A stretch of 64,000 nt of DNA from Flaveria trinervia (taxonomy: Eukaryota; Streptophyta; Magnoliopsida; Asterales; Asteraceae): positions 11,173,154 to 11,237,153 of the forward strand of contig CM046442.1 in NCBI GenBank assembly GCA_025506515.1. Reading direction: 5' to 3'. Numbering within the stretch: the stretch's first letter is position 1; each line of letters starts with the position of its first letter. Shown here piece after piece: positions 21,111 to 32,955 of this stretch. Below the pieces are notes generated by a model. It had not been told where the DNA came from and made no database searches. It saw only the letters and a program-made list of their open reading frames with translations. A program made the position numbers and the translations under genes.

Positions 21111-23228
21111 CAATTGGTTTTAGCATTTGGTTTTTGCCAAAACCGTATCAAACCGACCTATGCAAACCCTAACTAAAATTTGAAATTGATAATACCTATG
21201 AGATCTAAAACCATCAGGGTTAAGGCAAAGCCTCCAAAACATAGTTGATGGGGAGATCTCATGTCATGTTATATCCTAAACAAGTGCAGTATATATGTAG
21301 TGTACTTTAAAAGCATGAGTATAATAGATTTTGTTTTAAAAATTATGGGATTTAAAGGCATACAAACATCACAAATAAGATTTATAAGGCTATGGGGTAT
21401 GCTTTTACTATCTTTCATTTGACATAAACATCACATCCTTCAGATTGACGGATCTTGTTAGATTTTTTGTATGTTCGGATGGTGAGTGGCGGTGAACAAG
21501 ATCATTTGATGGAGGCAATAAAATGTATAAAACTAATTTATCATATATTTGTTTGAGGTGGCTTGAATGGATATTCAAAGTCTTGAGATGTTACAATATT
21601 TTTAATCAAGTGGTTTAAAACATTAAGTAACGGTTAAAATTTGTTTAGATTACCAATCCAATTTGTTCTAACGTTTTAAAAAATTAAAATAAATAAACTA
21701 GTTGTTTGAATTGCATTTGAAAGTTTCTATAATGTGTTTGAACAATTTTAAAATTTTATTTTGTTTTTTTGTCAAGTCATGTTGATTTGTTCAATTTAAA
21801 GAGGACCGAAGTCTTGAGTCTCAACAATGGTTTTGAATATAATTGGTTTGAATTCTAGTCATGAAATATTGGAATAAGCTAGTGAACGGGAATTAAGTCT
21901 CAAGTTTCAACAATGCTTTTCTTTAGTACTATTTGTATTAGTATTAGTATTAATAGTATTACTATTTTTATTTTTTATTTTTTATTTATTTTTTCATTAT
22001 TTTCATGTTAATTATTCAAGTTGTTCGAATGATGGTTTATATCATGTTTGAAATTTAAATAAATTTTTAAAATTATTTGAATTGAATGATACATATGGCG
22101 TTTGTTTGTTCAAAGTCTTAAAGAATTCTGAAAATACTTGAATTACAACAATTTAAAAATATATATATGAATGACATTCAAAAAAGTTATTTGAATGATG
22201 ATATAGATCAAGTTCAAACTTCAAAAGAATTCTTAGAATTGTTTGATTGGCATTATAAAGTTGTTTGAACTTTGAATGATGATCTATATCAGGTTTGATT
22301 TTTGTAGTCTTGAGAAAACTTCAAAAAACATTTGATAAATGGTTTGTATTGGGTTAGAAGTTTTAAAAGAATTTCAAAAATCCTTTGAATTGAAAATGAA
22401 AGTTGTTTAAATGTGTTTTTTTTGTAGTCAAGGTATTAGGGAGTGTGTCCGCTGAAAGTTGAAACATATATTTTGTTAAAAGTAAAAGGAGATGATGTTA
22501 TGTTTATGTATAAAATTTAAGGATATAACTCTTTTACTCTTGGCAGCTTTCAACACACATGGTTTTCATTTTCTTATTAATATTGAATGTTTCAAACTAA
22601 ATATTTGAATTTATTTTAAATTTAGCTATTGCAATTTAAGGATTGATTTCACTAAAATATTAGTCTAATTGTTATCACATGTAGATTATATAAATATTTC
22701 CTTGTAACTGATTAAAATTACGGATATCATTTATCCTTACCTGGTGATATTTCTTTTTGTCAATTTCATCTCTAATATTATTTTTTGATTTAGCGACTCC
22801 TCATCATAATATGATTAAATAACTTCGCATCTTTATTTCTTCATGTTTAGAAATTACCAAAGAAATAAACATTGTATATCAAAAGAACTACACGGATAGT
22901 CATATGCAATATTCGTATTGCGGTTTTTGTTCCTCTTAAGATTCAGTTAATTTGATTATTTGCCACCATGATTCAAAATAATTCAGTCAATTTGGTATTT
23001 TCTTATTCATACTTTTCTTAAAATTCATTCAATTCTATCATCTTTTATATTTCTATTTTGGTAGTGTCAGAAACAATATTTTTCTTATGAAAGTTGTCAA
23101 GATGATTAAACAGAAGATTGATACTTTGATAAATTTGAAGAATAGTATGGACAAAAAAAATCCTGGTTTGTGTGAGTAAGAACTAGGAAGTTTTAAGTGT
23201 TTGAGAAGAACACAATGTTTGTACATAT

Positions 23229-23911
23229 TAGAGGTGTGGATGGGTCAGTTTAGTTTTGTTTTAGCCTAAAAACAAAACCAAAACCGATATTATGGTTTTA
23301 GGTTTTTAAAATTGTTTAATTTTGGTTTTTACGGTTTTTGATTTTCAGTTTTCACATCGTTGTCGGTTTGGTTTCAGTTTTATTTTTGGTTTTATCATTT
23401 GCGCTTCAAGCTTTAAAGAAAAAATTGGTTTAAAGTAACGAACTAAAAATTTTGGGTTTACATTATTTTATTAATATTTAAATATAATCTACATATTCTT
23501 ATAAATTACTTATCATTATATAAATTACAATTCATAAAATACAATAACAAAAATTCAATAAAATAATCTTCCAACTAAACAAAAAGGTTAAAATATTATT
23601 CATGAAATCTAAATATTCAATAAAAGTTCACATAAGATAACTTAAATAAGTAAATAATATGTTTAGAAGTATATATATACACCTTTAAATTTATAAGTTC
23701 GGTTTGTATGGTCTCGGTTTAGTTTTTTTTCCGGTTTTTGTTACAAGCAAAATTGAACCCAAATCGAAAAAATTGGTTTCCTAACAAACCATCAAACCAA
23801 ACTGTCGGTTTCTTATTGGTTTTGTTTTTTTATTGGTTTTGTTTTTTTGGCTAAGTTTCATTGGTTTTTTCGGTTATGGTTCGGTTATTATGGTTTCTTA
23901 TACACCCCTAA
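23229..23911. mobile_element. Non-autonomous element with TTAGRGGTGT inverted ends
   Basis: The left end reads TTAGAGGTGTGGATGGGTC and the right end (reverse complement) TTAGGGGTGTATAAGAAACC. Inside, both subterminal zones are packed with GGTTTTGGTTT/CGGTTTGGTT words. About 680 bp, with no ORF. Flanks ACATAT and GCATAT may be a diverged target duplication. The class is uncertain; hAT-like or mariner-like MITEs are both possible. Confidence 0.45.
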
Positions 23912-24439
23912 CGCATATATATATATATATATATGTAAAGTGTGCATTGTAATGTTATGTAAAAAGCTTATCTTGAGACGGTGAGACCTAATAAAAAACT
24001 TTTAAGGGTTTTATTCATTTTATTAATAAAATAATGTATGGTTCCGATTGGTATCTAAACGATTACAATAGGTTAGGTTTTTCAAGTACCCCAAATCGGT
24101 TTGTACCTGAACAAGATATTGGACTAACCGATTTTGGCCAACATTTGACTAAACCAGTATGGTTAATATCAAAACCGGTTTTTTAATCCGATATATGCAC
24201 CTTCACTGTCATTTGGATTACTAACGCCATCTCTATCCCTATTCTTAATATTTAAAAATATCCATATAACTCTCCTGTTTCATTATTACATTTGGATTCA
24301 CATCCTTCAAATTTTTTTTACAAAAAAAACTAGATGTACTACGCGTTGCACGACTTGTCAACGTATTTTTTTAACAGTGTAATTAGGCTCAGAGTTGTTT
24401 ATCCACGGTGGCTGCAACCGATAAATGGTGTCCGCCAAA

Positions 24440-24718
24440 CAACATACACCTTTTTTTATCATCACAGCCATGATATAACGTAGATCAACATTCAACTATA
24501 ATACACGATATTACACAAATGAAAGGAAGCCAACAAAACCAACAATGTCTCATCTGTAACATTTCGTATTTTTGTTAACTAAAAATTAACTTCGTTTATT
24601 CTCATAAGGGCCATTATTGTCAATTATGGAACTCATATGTTATTTATGCTTATTCTTTTTAGTTGTCATTAATTTTAATTTATAAAAGTTAAAAATAAAA
24701 ACATTAAATAATAACAAT

Positions 24719-24784
<66 letters not shown>

Positions 24785-25276
24785 TATTGATAATAATAAT
24801 TATTTAAAGTTACTAGTTCTCAAAAAGGCTTGAACTTAAAGTTAAAGTTAAGTCAATGGGGTGTTTGGTCATTTTGGAAACTTTAAAAGAAAGATAAGTG
24901 CATAAAATAATAACAACTCAAAGTTCGAGGGGTCAAAGTGTAAATTTTTTAATTTACAAATCCAACCCCTCACCCTCTTTCTCTCCTCCCCGATAACAAC
25001 ATACACCTTTTTTTTATCATCACAGCCATGATATAACGTAGATCAACATTCAACTATAATACACGATATTACACAAATGAAAGGAAGCCAACAAAACCAA
25101 CAATGTCTCATCTGTAACATTTCGTATTTTTGTTAACTAAAAATTAACTTTGTTTATTCTCATAAGGGCCATTATTGTCAATTATGGAACTCATATGTTA
25201 TTTATGCTTATTCTTTTTAGTTGTCATTAATTTTAATTTATAAAAGTTAAAAATAAAAACATTAAATAATAACAAT

Positions 25277-25322
<46 letters not shown>

Positions 25323-25839
25323 TAATAATAATAATAATAATATTGATAATAATAATTATTTAAAGTTACTAGTTCTCAAAAAGGCTTGAACTTAAAGTTA
25401 AAGTTAAGTCAATGGGGTGTTTGGTCATTTTGGAAACTTTAAAAGAAAGATAAGTGCATAAAATAATAACAACTCAAAGTTCGAGGGGTCAAGTGTAAAT
25501 TTTTTAATTTACAAATCCAACCCCTCACCCTCTTTCTCTCCTCCCCGATAACAACATACACCTTTTTTTATCATCACAGCCATGATATAACGTAGATCAA
25601 CATTCAACTATAATACACGATATTACACAAATGAAAGGAAGCCAACAAAACCAACAATGTCTCATCTGTAACATTTCGTATTTTTGTTAACTAAAAATTA
25701 ACTTTGTTTATTCTCATAAGGGCCATTATTGTCAATTATGGAACTCATATGTTATTATGCTTATTCTTTTTAGTTGTCATTAATTTTAATTTATAAAAGT
25801 TAAAAATAAAAACATTAAATAATAACAATTATAATAATA

Positions 25840-25871
<32 letters not shown>

Positions 25872-26082
25872 TTGATAATAATAATTATTTAAAGTTATTA
25901 ATTCTCAAAAAGGCTTGAACTTAAAGTTAAAGTTAAGTCAATGGGGTGTTTGGTCATTTTGGAAACTTTAAAAGAAAGATAAGTGCATAAAATAATAACA
26001 ACTCAAAGTTCGAGGGGTCAAAGTGTAAATTTTTTAATTTACAAATCCAACCCCTCTCCCTCTTTGTCTCCTCCCCGATAAT
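24440..26082 (+). repeat. Tandem triplication of host flank plus 5' end of the Gyp2 LTR
   Basis: Three consecutive units start at CAACATACACC: 24440-24996 (557 bp), 24997-25551 (555 bp) and 25552-26082 (531 bp). Each holds 115 bp of host DNA (ATCATCACAGCCATGATATA...) followed by the first 415-440 bp of the LTR (TGTAACATTTCG...), including a (TAA)n tract of variable length. Units 1 and 2 break off at CTCCTCCCCGATAA and jump back to host sequence, while unit 3 continues into the full LTR. The units are nearly identical outside the microsatellite. Confidence 0.92.
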
Positions 26083-28173
26083 CCGGTCACCGGCTGGCCA
26101 ATCTCCGGCCGAGCTCCGGTGACCATCAAACACTCGAAATTTGGCCGTTTTGAACACACCAATAATACCAATTGACTCGGGATGGTGTCACGGACTCGAA
26201 AAGCTTAATTGGACTTTTAAACTCGATATTAAAGGAATCGAACCGAAACAAAAACTTCAATCGACTATTAATCGTTAAACGGGCGAATTGTGATGATTAA
26301 TCGAGTTAATTGAACAGAAACGTTTGGATAATCATTGCCAAACTTAATGCATAGTTTAATTTGATTTAAACAATCGATTAAACACTCAATTGTAACCGAA
26401 ATCGTCGAACAAAAACCGAAACCTGATCGGTACCTTAACGTACAAATCAAGGCTATAAATGGAGGGGAATGTTTCATTCGATCTCTTTCAACTCCCTGTA
26501 ACTCCAATTGCTCGAAAAGATCATTCTAACATCAAATTCAAACCTTCCCGTTCATCACGTGCGAACCGAAGCTAAATCGGGGATAATCACATCAATCCAG
26601 CTACAATCGGGTAATTAAACACACCCACTCATTTGGTTTCACCCACTAATCAAAAGTCCCATGTTTATTATAAGAATCGTATTCGAATTCATGCTCAATT
26701 GGGTTGAAATCAAACCTAGGGTTTATGTGGATTTGGGGGTTTCTTGGTGTTTATGTATTTAAGAATTAAGGACTGTGATATATCACGGCACGACCCTTAG
26801 TTCACTGGTCAGTCCCTTACAGCATCATCTTGAGGTCCCGGATTTGAACCCGGACACCCTCAAACATTATTTTTAAACCTTTTTAGGCTTTATATAATTA
26901 CAGAATTTTTTTAATAAATATAGAAATGGTTTTATAGACTATAAATATTTTTAAAGACATCAAATCATTTTCTATAATTTTTCTAAATTTAATAATTAAA
27001 TACCCCAATTAATAAATATTTTAACAAAGGTTATTCTTGGTTAAATTTTATTAAAATATATTTTAAAAAAATTAATTAATTAATAATTATTATTATTGGT
27101 CTAAATGTTGCCTTTGAATTATCATCATTTAAATCACTTTATTTCAAATGTTTATTCAAAATTTATGTTTAAAACTTAATAGTTATTATAAATGGTTTGA
27201 TTTTTGTTTTCTTTATATTAAAAGACATAATAGTATATTTGTTTATTATAAGATCTAATGTACATACAAAAATCCCCAAAATCCCACTTAAAACCCTAGA
27301 CCTCGTTAAATCGTTAAACTTATTATTATTCAATTTAAATCTTGTATATATATATATATATATATTCTTAGGTACCTTTTGAAGGATTGCGTTGGAAAGT
27401 TATTATTATTTCTTATTACATCATTCTTATACTTATTTTCATGTGAGTTTCCTTGCCCCTTTTTATATTTTTCACACTATTTGGGGTGAAACATGATACT
27501 TATACATCATACATTTATAAACGTTTGAGACTTGTAAAGCACTTGCAATTCATCTTGATATTTTGTCATGGTTATTTGTGTGTTGTAAGTGATTATATGA
27601 GATACATAGTTTGTTTACAATCATTAACTATTGCTAGCATGGCGACGTCTTAGATCTTTGGGCCTGACAAGCCTATTTGGTGCTAAAGCCGAGGTATTGT
27701 CGGCTCCTGATGACGTATGCTTGTTCATCATGGGAACCAAATACACTTAGCCAATCTATATACTTGTAATCAAGTCGAGGTTTGGTTGTAACGATATGTG
27801 TTCTATAACCTTACTAACTTATTACCTATGACATGAATTGCTACTTGTAACCTTCTCATATTATGTATGAAACCTTGGAACTCACCAACTATTTATAGTT
27901 GACCTTTTATTTTATAATGTTTCAGGTAACCCTCAAGTTTAAAGTGGTCTTTTGAAGCTTGCAATAAAACTAGGACTTGGACCTAGTTAAATAAATAAAA
28001 TGTTTATGTTATGTTTTGTTTATTTGGAACTATTTCATGTTTTGAGACTTATGATTGTAATATCTTTGAAACTTATAATTTTAATATTTACATTTAAATA
28101 TAGCGTTATGTGGCTGTTAATAATCTTAACTCTCACATCTCGATGTTTCCGCCGTCAAGGTTGGGGTGTGATA
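25667..28173 (+). repeat. Gyp2 5' LTR (2507 bp)
   Basis: TGTAACATTTCG to GGGGTGTGATA, followed directly by the primer-binding site. It matches the interrupted 3' LTR along its length apart from scattered differences. It carries (TAA)n at about 25840-25870, a tRNA-like A box/B box pair (26798-26851) and a second (TA)n tract near 27346-27365. Confidence 0.9.
26798..26851 (+). promoter_or_regulatory. RNA polymerase III A box/B box-like pair inside the Gyp2 LTR
   Basis: TAGTTCACTGG (A-box-like, TRGYNNANNNG) is followed about 31 bp later by GGATTTGAACCC, a B-box-like T-arm. The 3' LTR copy has TAGTTCACTGG at 56239-56249 and GGTTCGAACCC at 56282-56292, the better B box. The flanking GGTCCC...CCGGGCACCCTC can pair as a tRNA T-stem. 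It may be a captured tRNA or SINE head. Confidence 0.5.
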
Positions 28174-28866
28174 GATTGGTATCAGAGTCCATAACTATAG
28201 GGATTTAGGTTATTAGAAATGGTGACCTAGACTATAGCTTATGCATGAACCTTATAGAATAATATTTATAATTTTGTAAATATATATATTGTTTGCATGC
28301 TACATAATGTTATACCATACTTATATGCAACTTGATGCCTTAGCATAGGTTTTCCTTGTAATTGTTTAAACTTTGTTACTTGTCTCCCTACACTTACCTT
28401 TGACACTTTGACTCTCCCCGACAAATGAAACTTCTTAATCTTATTCTCGATGACACGTGGAATCGTATACTTATGCTTATGACTTGGATCTTTAGACTTA
28501 TGTCTAATCTATGTAAATCTCATCAAGGTTTTGATTTCACGAACCTAAGAAATTTGTGTGACACATAGACACCTGTATTCTGGATTTCCTGGAAAAAGGC
28601 CTTCGGGCTAAGGCAAGCATATCGCATAAATCATGCGGGACTGTTTATGCTACCTGGGGATTTCTGGGATGAGTGATAAACTATGGTCACGTACACAAAT
28701 TACTAAGGTGAATGGGTCAACTTACCTTGACGTGTCAATGTTTCCAAATGGTAATGCGTTACCAAATGGAACCATTCCATGTGCCTTACAACCATTGCCT
28801 TATTCTTGTTGAATTATAATCCTTGTTATTCTCTTCTCGTGTCTAACTCATTTTGCATATTCCAGC
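28174..28866 (+). other. Gyp2 primer-binding site and 5' leader
   Basis: GATTGGTATCAGAGTCC at 28174-28190 is the initiator tRNA-Met binding site, adjoining the LTR. The rest up to 28866 is untranslated leader with no supported ORF; a TTTTGCATATTCCAG run lies just before the gag ATG. Confidence 0.85.
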
Positions 28867-30070
28867 ATGTCTCGTCATCATGGAAAGCGTGGAAGTTCCA
28901 ACCGTAAGCTAGCCACCATGATTGCTCGACAAATGGCTGCTGTCATCCCGACCATGGTTGCTGAACTCAATAGCACCTTAATAACCAATTCTAGCAACAA
29001 TGGTCAAGGAGAGAATAATGCTAACCAAGGACGCAACAACCAAACCTTCACTTTCAAGCATTTTAGCTCTTGCAAGCCCACTAGTTTTAGTGGCAAGGAA
29101 GAAGCCACTGGTCTTCTTGAGTGGTTCGAGAGCATGGAAAATACCTTTGTCAACTGTGAGTGTCCCGAGGCACTCAAAGTTCATTATGGCACTAGTATGC
29201 TCCAACAAAGGGCTCTTACTTGGTGGAATAGCGAGAAGAGGAATCGAGGAGCTGATGCTATATTGGCACTCTCTGGGATGAGTTCAAGAACATCGTCATC
29301 GTGAAGTTCTGCTCGAGAAGCGAACTGCAAAAGTTAGAGGAAGAATTCTAGAACTTGAAGTAAGATGGTGGTGACCATTTGGCCTACTCAACTAGGCATC
29401 ATGAGTTGAGTATATTGCTGCCTCACATGGTCGACACTGTCCCCCGCAACATCGAGAAGTTCATTAAGGGTGTACCACCCTAAATTCAAGATGCTGTGGG
29501 GGCAGCCGTCCACAACCTTGGAAGAAGCCATCACTATCACCGCTCAACTCACCGAGGACCATATACGAGCGGGCACCATGTCTATGAAGGGTGCAAAGAA
29601 GGTGGAAAAGACGGCTCCCGAGGTCGTTAAGGAGACTAAAGCTAAACGGTCTCACAACAACAACAACAAAAAGAAGCGCAAGTTTACACCGGCATGCAAC
29701 TATGCCGTGGCTGCACCCAAACAACCCCAAAGACAACTTGTACATGTGGCTACACCTGTGGCACAAGTGCCTGGGGTTATGGCCTATGTTGGTCCTCAGC
29801 CTATGTGCAACACTTGTAGGTATCATCATTCGGGGAATCAACCATGCCGTATCTGCACCTTATGCGGTAAATATGGTCATTTGGTGGCGACTTGCCACCA
29901 TGCACCTAACAATGCCGCCGTGGTCATAAACTGTGTTTGCTACAACTGTGGGGAACTGGTCATTTCCGCCCACAATGCCCTCATCTTGTGGGTAATGTTC
30001 CACAAGCCCGAGGACGTGCTTTCAACATCAATGCAAATCAAGCACAAGCAAACAATGATGTGGTAAATGG
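28867..30070 (+). pseudogene. Gyp2 gag, frameshifted
   Basis: It starts at ATG 28867 (MSRHHGKRGSSNRKLATMI). The gag domain is visible at FKHFSSCKPTSFSGKEEATG ... GLLEWFESME ... ALTWWNSEK. The frame shifts near 29275 and is followed by stops to about 29480. It resumes at 29470-30066 with a Lys-rich region (KKRKFTPACN), the CRYHHSGNQPC block and a CCHC knuckle CTLCGKYGHLVATC. The second knuckle begins CYNCGE but is lost to a frameshift at about 29950. Gag normally forms the virus-like particle and binds element RNA through these knuckles. Confidence 0.87.
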
Positions 30071-30149
30071 TAGGTTAACTTACCTTTGACTTGTGTGACC
30101 TAATGCTTTGCATGCATTAACTATATCATTAAATACCTTTAAAATTGAA

Positions 30150-30874
30150 CAAGTATGTTCTTGATTAATAAAACTTATGCATATGTCCTATTTGATTCTG
30201 GAGCCGATAAGAGTTTTGTTTCGTTAGAGTTTGAACCCATACTTGCTAAACCACATACGAAACTAGAAAGACCTCTCACCGTTGAAGTTGCCGATGGAGA
30301 ACCAATCACCGTTGATGTCGTTATTCACGATTGCATCTTAAGTCTTGACACACACAATTTCCTTATTGATCTTATTCCTATGAAACTTGGAAGCTTCGAC
30401 GTCATCATTGGTATGGATTGGTTAGCCAAACACCATGCCGAGAAAATTTGTTTCGAGAAGTGCATCGTATACCGTTACCCTCTAGAGATACTTTAAAAGT
30501 GTTTGGTGAAAAGTCTTCCAAAGGACTTAAACTCATGTCTTGCACTCAAGCCTGGAGTGCTTAAGCAAAAAGTATATGGCTTTTTTGGCTTACGTGGTCA
30601 ACAAGAAAGTAAAAGGGAAAGAACTTAAGGATGTCCCTATCATACGAGACTTTCCTGAAGTATTTCCCGATGACCTTAGTGGTTTACCTCTTGTGCGTGA
30701 ATTCGAGTTTAAAATTGACTTGATACTGGGAGCAAACCCCGTGGCTAAGTCACCATATTGACTTGCACCATCGGAAATGCAAGAACTCTCTAGTCAACTT
30801 CAAGAACTATCCGAGAAGGGCTTCATCCGTCCTAGTTCTTAGCCTTGGGGTGCACCTGTTCTTTTCGTGAAAAG
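30150..30874 (+). pseudogene. Gyp2 protease and start of pol, cut by CopA2
   Basis: The retropepsin active site is YVLFDSGADKSFVS at about 30180-30220, followed by DLIPMKLGSFDVIIGMDWL and a frame break near 30480. The linker at 30540-30760 contains FLAYVVNKK, DFPEVFPDDLSGLPL and a TGA at about 30760 in place of an expected Arg codon. The next segment, ending APVLFVK at 30874, is the start of RT. The frame is interrupted exactly there by CopA2 and resumes at 40943 (KKDGSFRMCMNCREL). Confidence 0.87.
30870..30874 (+). repeat. Target-site duplication of CopA2, left copy
   Basis: AAAAG; the second copy is at 40943-40947 directly after the other LTR. Confidence 0.9.
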
Positions 30875-31592
30875 TGTTAGGACCTGGTATTTGACCGAAA
30901 TACCTAGAGATTAACGTGTAAACCAGATCAAATAGTGCGGAATCCTATTTGATTGGCGATCCAATCAGTGAGAACACACGAAGAATCAATCAAGAATTGA
31001 AACTAACGTTAGAAATCGATTGGGAATCGATCTAATGTGTTCTATGAACTTGGAGAACGAATTGAGAGGTTTCTGGATGGCTAGGGTACGTCTGGAATCG
31101 TAATTAATCGAGAGTTTTTCTTTTTCACGAATTGAGTTGTATTTATAGGTTGGTATTATTCAATCGTGCGACTGAACCATTAGTCTGGTTCAGTCGTGCG
31201 ATTGAACCATGTGGTTGATTCATTCGTACAACTGAGTGTTCAGTCGTGCGACTGAGCCAATCTTATGTTACAATCGTACAACTGATCCAGTCTCCTGGTT
31301 CAGTCGTGCGACTGAGTCAATCATGTGAAGTTATTCATGCGTATGGTTCATTCGCATGAGCCATTCGCATGAGAACTTTATTATGTTAAGTTTGAATGTA
31401 TTGTGTATTAATTAATAAACATTATGTGTAATCATTCAAGCAATCACTAACCTAATCAACCAATTCAATGTCGACTTATTAATGAAACATTAAACATTAT
31501 AACTAACAAACTATTAATATCATTTCATTAATCATACCAAACAAGATCTATTACATCATATATCATGATCTAGGGACATGCATGTATCAACA
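30875..31592 (-). repeat. CopA2 3' LTR (718 bp)
   Basis: On the - strand it runs TGTTGATACATGCATG to GGTCCTAACA. It differs from the other LTR at about 13 of 718 positions counted by eye (1.8%), mostly transitions at CG. A TATA box, CTATAAATA (- strand), is at 31140-31148, preceded by a palindrome array at 31160-31375. Confidence 0.93.
31160..31375 (-). repeat. Palindrome array in the CopA2 3' LTR
   Basis: About eight copies of CAGTCGYRCGACTG, CAATCGTRCRACTG and CATTCGYATGAG-like words, ending about 15-20 bp from the LTR TATA box. The equivalent block in the 5' LTR is 40510-40725. Confidence 0.85.
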
Positions 31593-31606
31593 AACTCCCC
31601 CTTTGA
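31593..31606 (-). promoter_or_regulatory. Polypurine tract of CopA2
   Basis: - strand CAAAGGGGGAGTT, immediately before the 3' LTR. Confidence 0.88.
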
Positions 31607-31607
31607 C

Positions 31608-32819
31608 CTAGATCTCTCTAATGTCTTGTTTTCTCATTACCTCCTCATATTTCTTGTACTTGTCCTCTTTTGTGACTCCCGCGTGAATATCAAACGCGAA
31701 GCAAAGTCTTATGACATTTTGGAACTGGAGAGCCTGTACAATATCTTGCGTATCATAGAACAGAGGCCACTTGTAAAGTGTATAGACATCATTTTCCGAC
31801 AAGTTGGTAAGCCACATCGGATCGAATACTCTGATTGTATCCATTTGGCCCTCTTTATTTAGGACTATGACCGCTTCTGCTGTTCTCCAATCGTAGTACC
31901 ACCACTTAAAGTGTGGTGTGAAATCCTTTGTCATTTCCCGAAGTGGGATTCTTGACATTGTGCGCGGAGGATTTCACTTCAACACTATCTTTGGTTTTCC
32001 AGTAATGGCATCCATCTCAGACCTTCTAATATACCTTGTAGGTTGTTGAGGTCTGAAGTTAATCCACCTGGTGTGGTACTCTTTCTTTAGGGCAGCCTCA
32101 AACCAGCCTGACATTTTTCTCGGGTCAGCATACAACAGCTTCAATTTGGCTAGCTGGTTGAGCTCAAAACCTGGTAGAGTCTTTAGATCATGTGGAAATC
32201 TAAAGTACTCGATGCCCTTCTCCCTCTTAATGGCATAAACGTTAAGATCATCAAAATATGCCCATGCGATAATCCTGCCTGACACCTTAAGATGTTTCTT
32301 GACTCTGTAGAGCTTGGTGTAGGCATCCCTCTTCGGTGCAGCACGTTGGCTCTAACTTCTTTAAAACATTCAGCCCATTCAGCCTTACGGATATCAACAT
32401 AATCCTTTGAGGCTTGGGCCATTCCCTTTGTCTTCTCTGACTCTTGCTCCATTTTGTCTAACACCTCAAATGTATCACCGACAAGGGATTCACCCAGATT
32501 GGGAACCACATTGCCCTCATTGTCAGCATACTGAGGATAGTGCTCTGCAGTGACATTTTCTATCTCTATTTCATCAACGTCATTTAGCTCGTCATCACAG
32601 GTAGCATTACATGTCGAAGCATCTTTCACTATTTCATCAGGATTGAGCTTGAAAATTTCTGCCAGTTGCTCATTTGATAGATCGTGAATTATTTCCCCTT
32701 CTTCAGGGGTATAACTTACTGACCTTCTGAAAATCCCTTGCAGATCAAGAACCATTGTGAGTTGAGACTTGACCTGCTGAAGGGGAGCAATATCAACCTC
32801 TCTCTTTTGTAATTTGGAT
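31608..32819 (-). pseudogene. CopA2 ORF3 coding exon 2 (C-terminal domain)
   Basis: From the splice acceptor at 32820 the reading frame gives DIAPLQQVKSQLTMVLDLQG, an acidic stretch (DDELNDVDEIEIE), and then the conserved C-terminal domain. That domain contains MSGRIIAWAYFDDLNVY, REKGIEYFRFPHDLKTL, DPRKMSGWFEAALK, TRYIRRSEMDAITGKPK, FTPHFKWWYYDWR and VFDPMWLTNLSENDVYTL, and ends near 31608. Compared with CopA1 only two frame breaks are seen (near 32285 and 31970). Long segments are intact although gag-pol is gone. Function unknown. Confidence 0.78.
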
Positions 32820-32955
32820 CTGTTTGATTTACACATTTCACACTCAAATCATTAGTAATTTATCAATGAATGCATTAACTTAATATAAACATTTAATACA
32901 TGGTTTTTCAATACAGAATACAAAAGTAAATAAATACATAACATCTACTATTTAC
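32820..32955 (-). other. Intron inside ORF3 of CopA2
   Basis: On the - strand the exon end ATTCAGGATAAAA is followed by GTAAATAG; the insert ends GTAAATCAAACAG before ATCCAAATTAC. It is 136 bp, AT-rich, and at the same place as the 147-bp intron of CopA1. Confidence 0.65.

Noticed and set aside
26780..26870. A true tRNA gene in the Gyp2 LTR
   Set aside because: Only A- and B-box-like words and a possible T-stem are visible; acceptor and anticodon stems could not be built by eye, and the block is an integral part of both LTRs.
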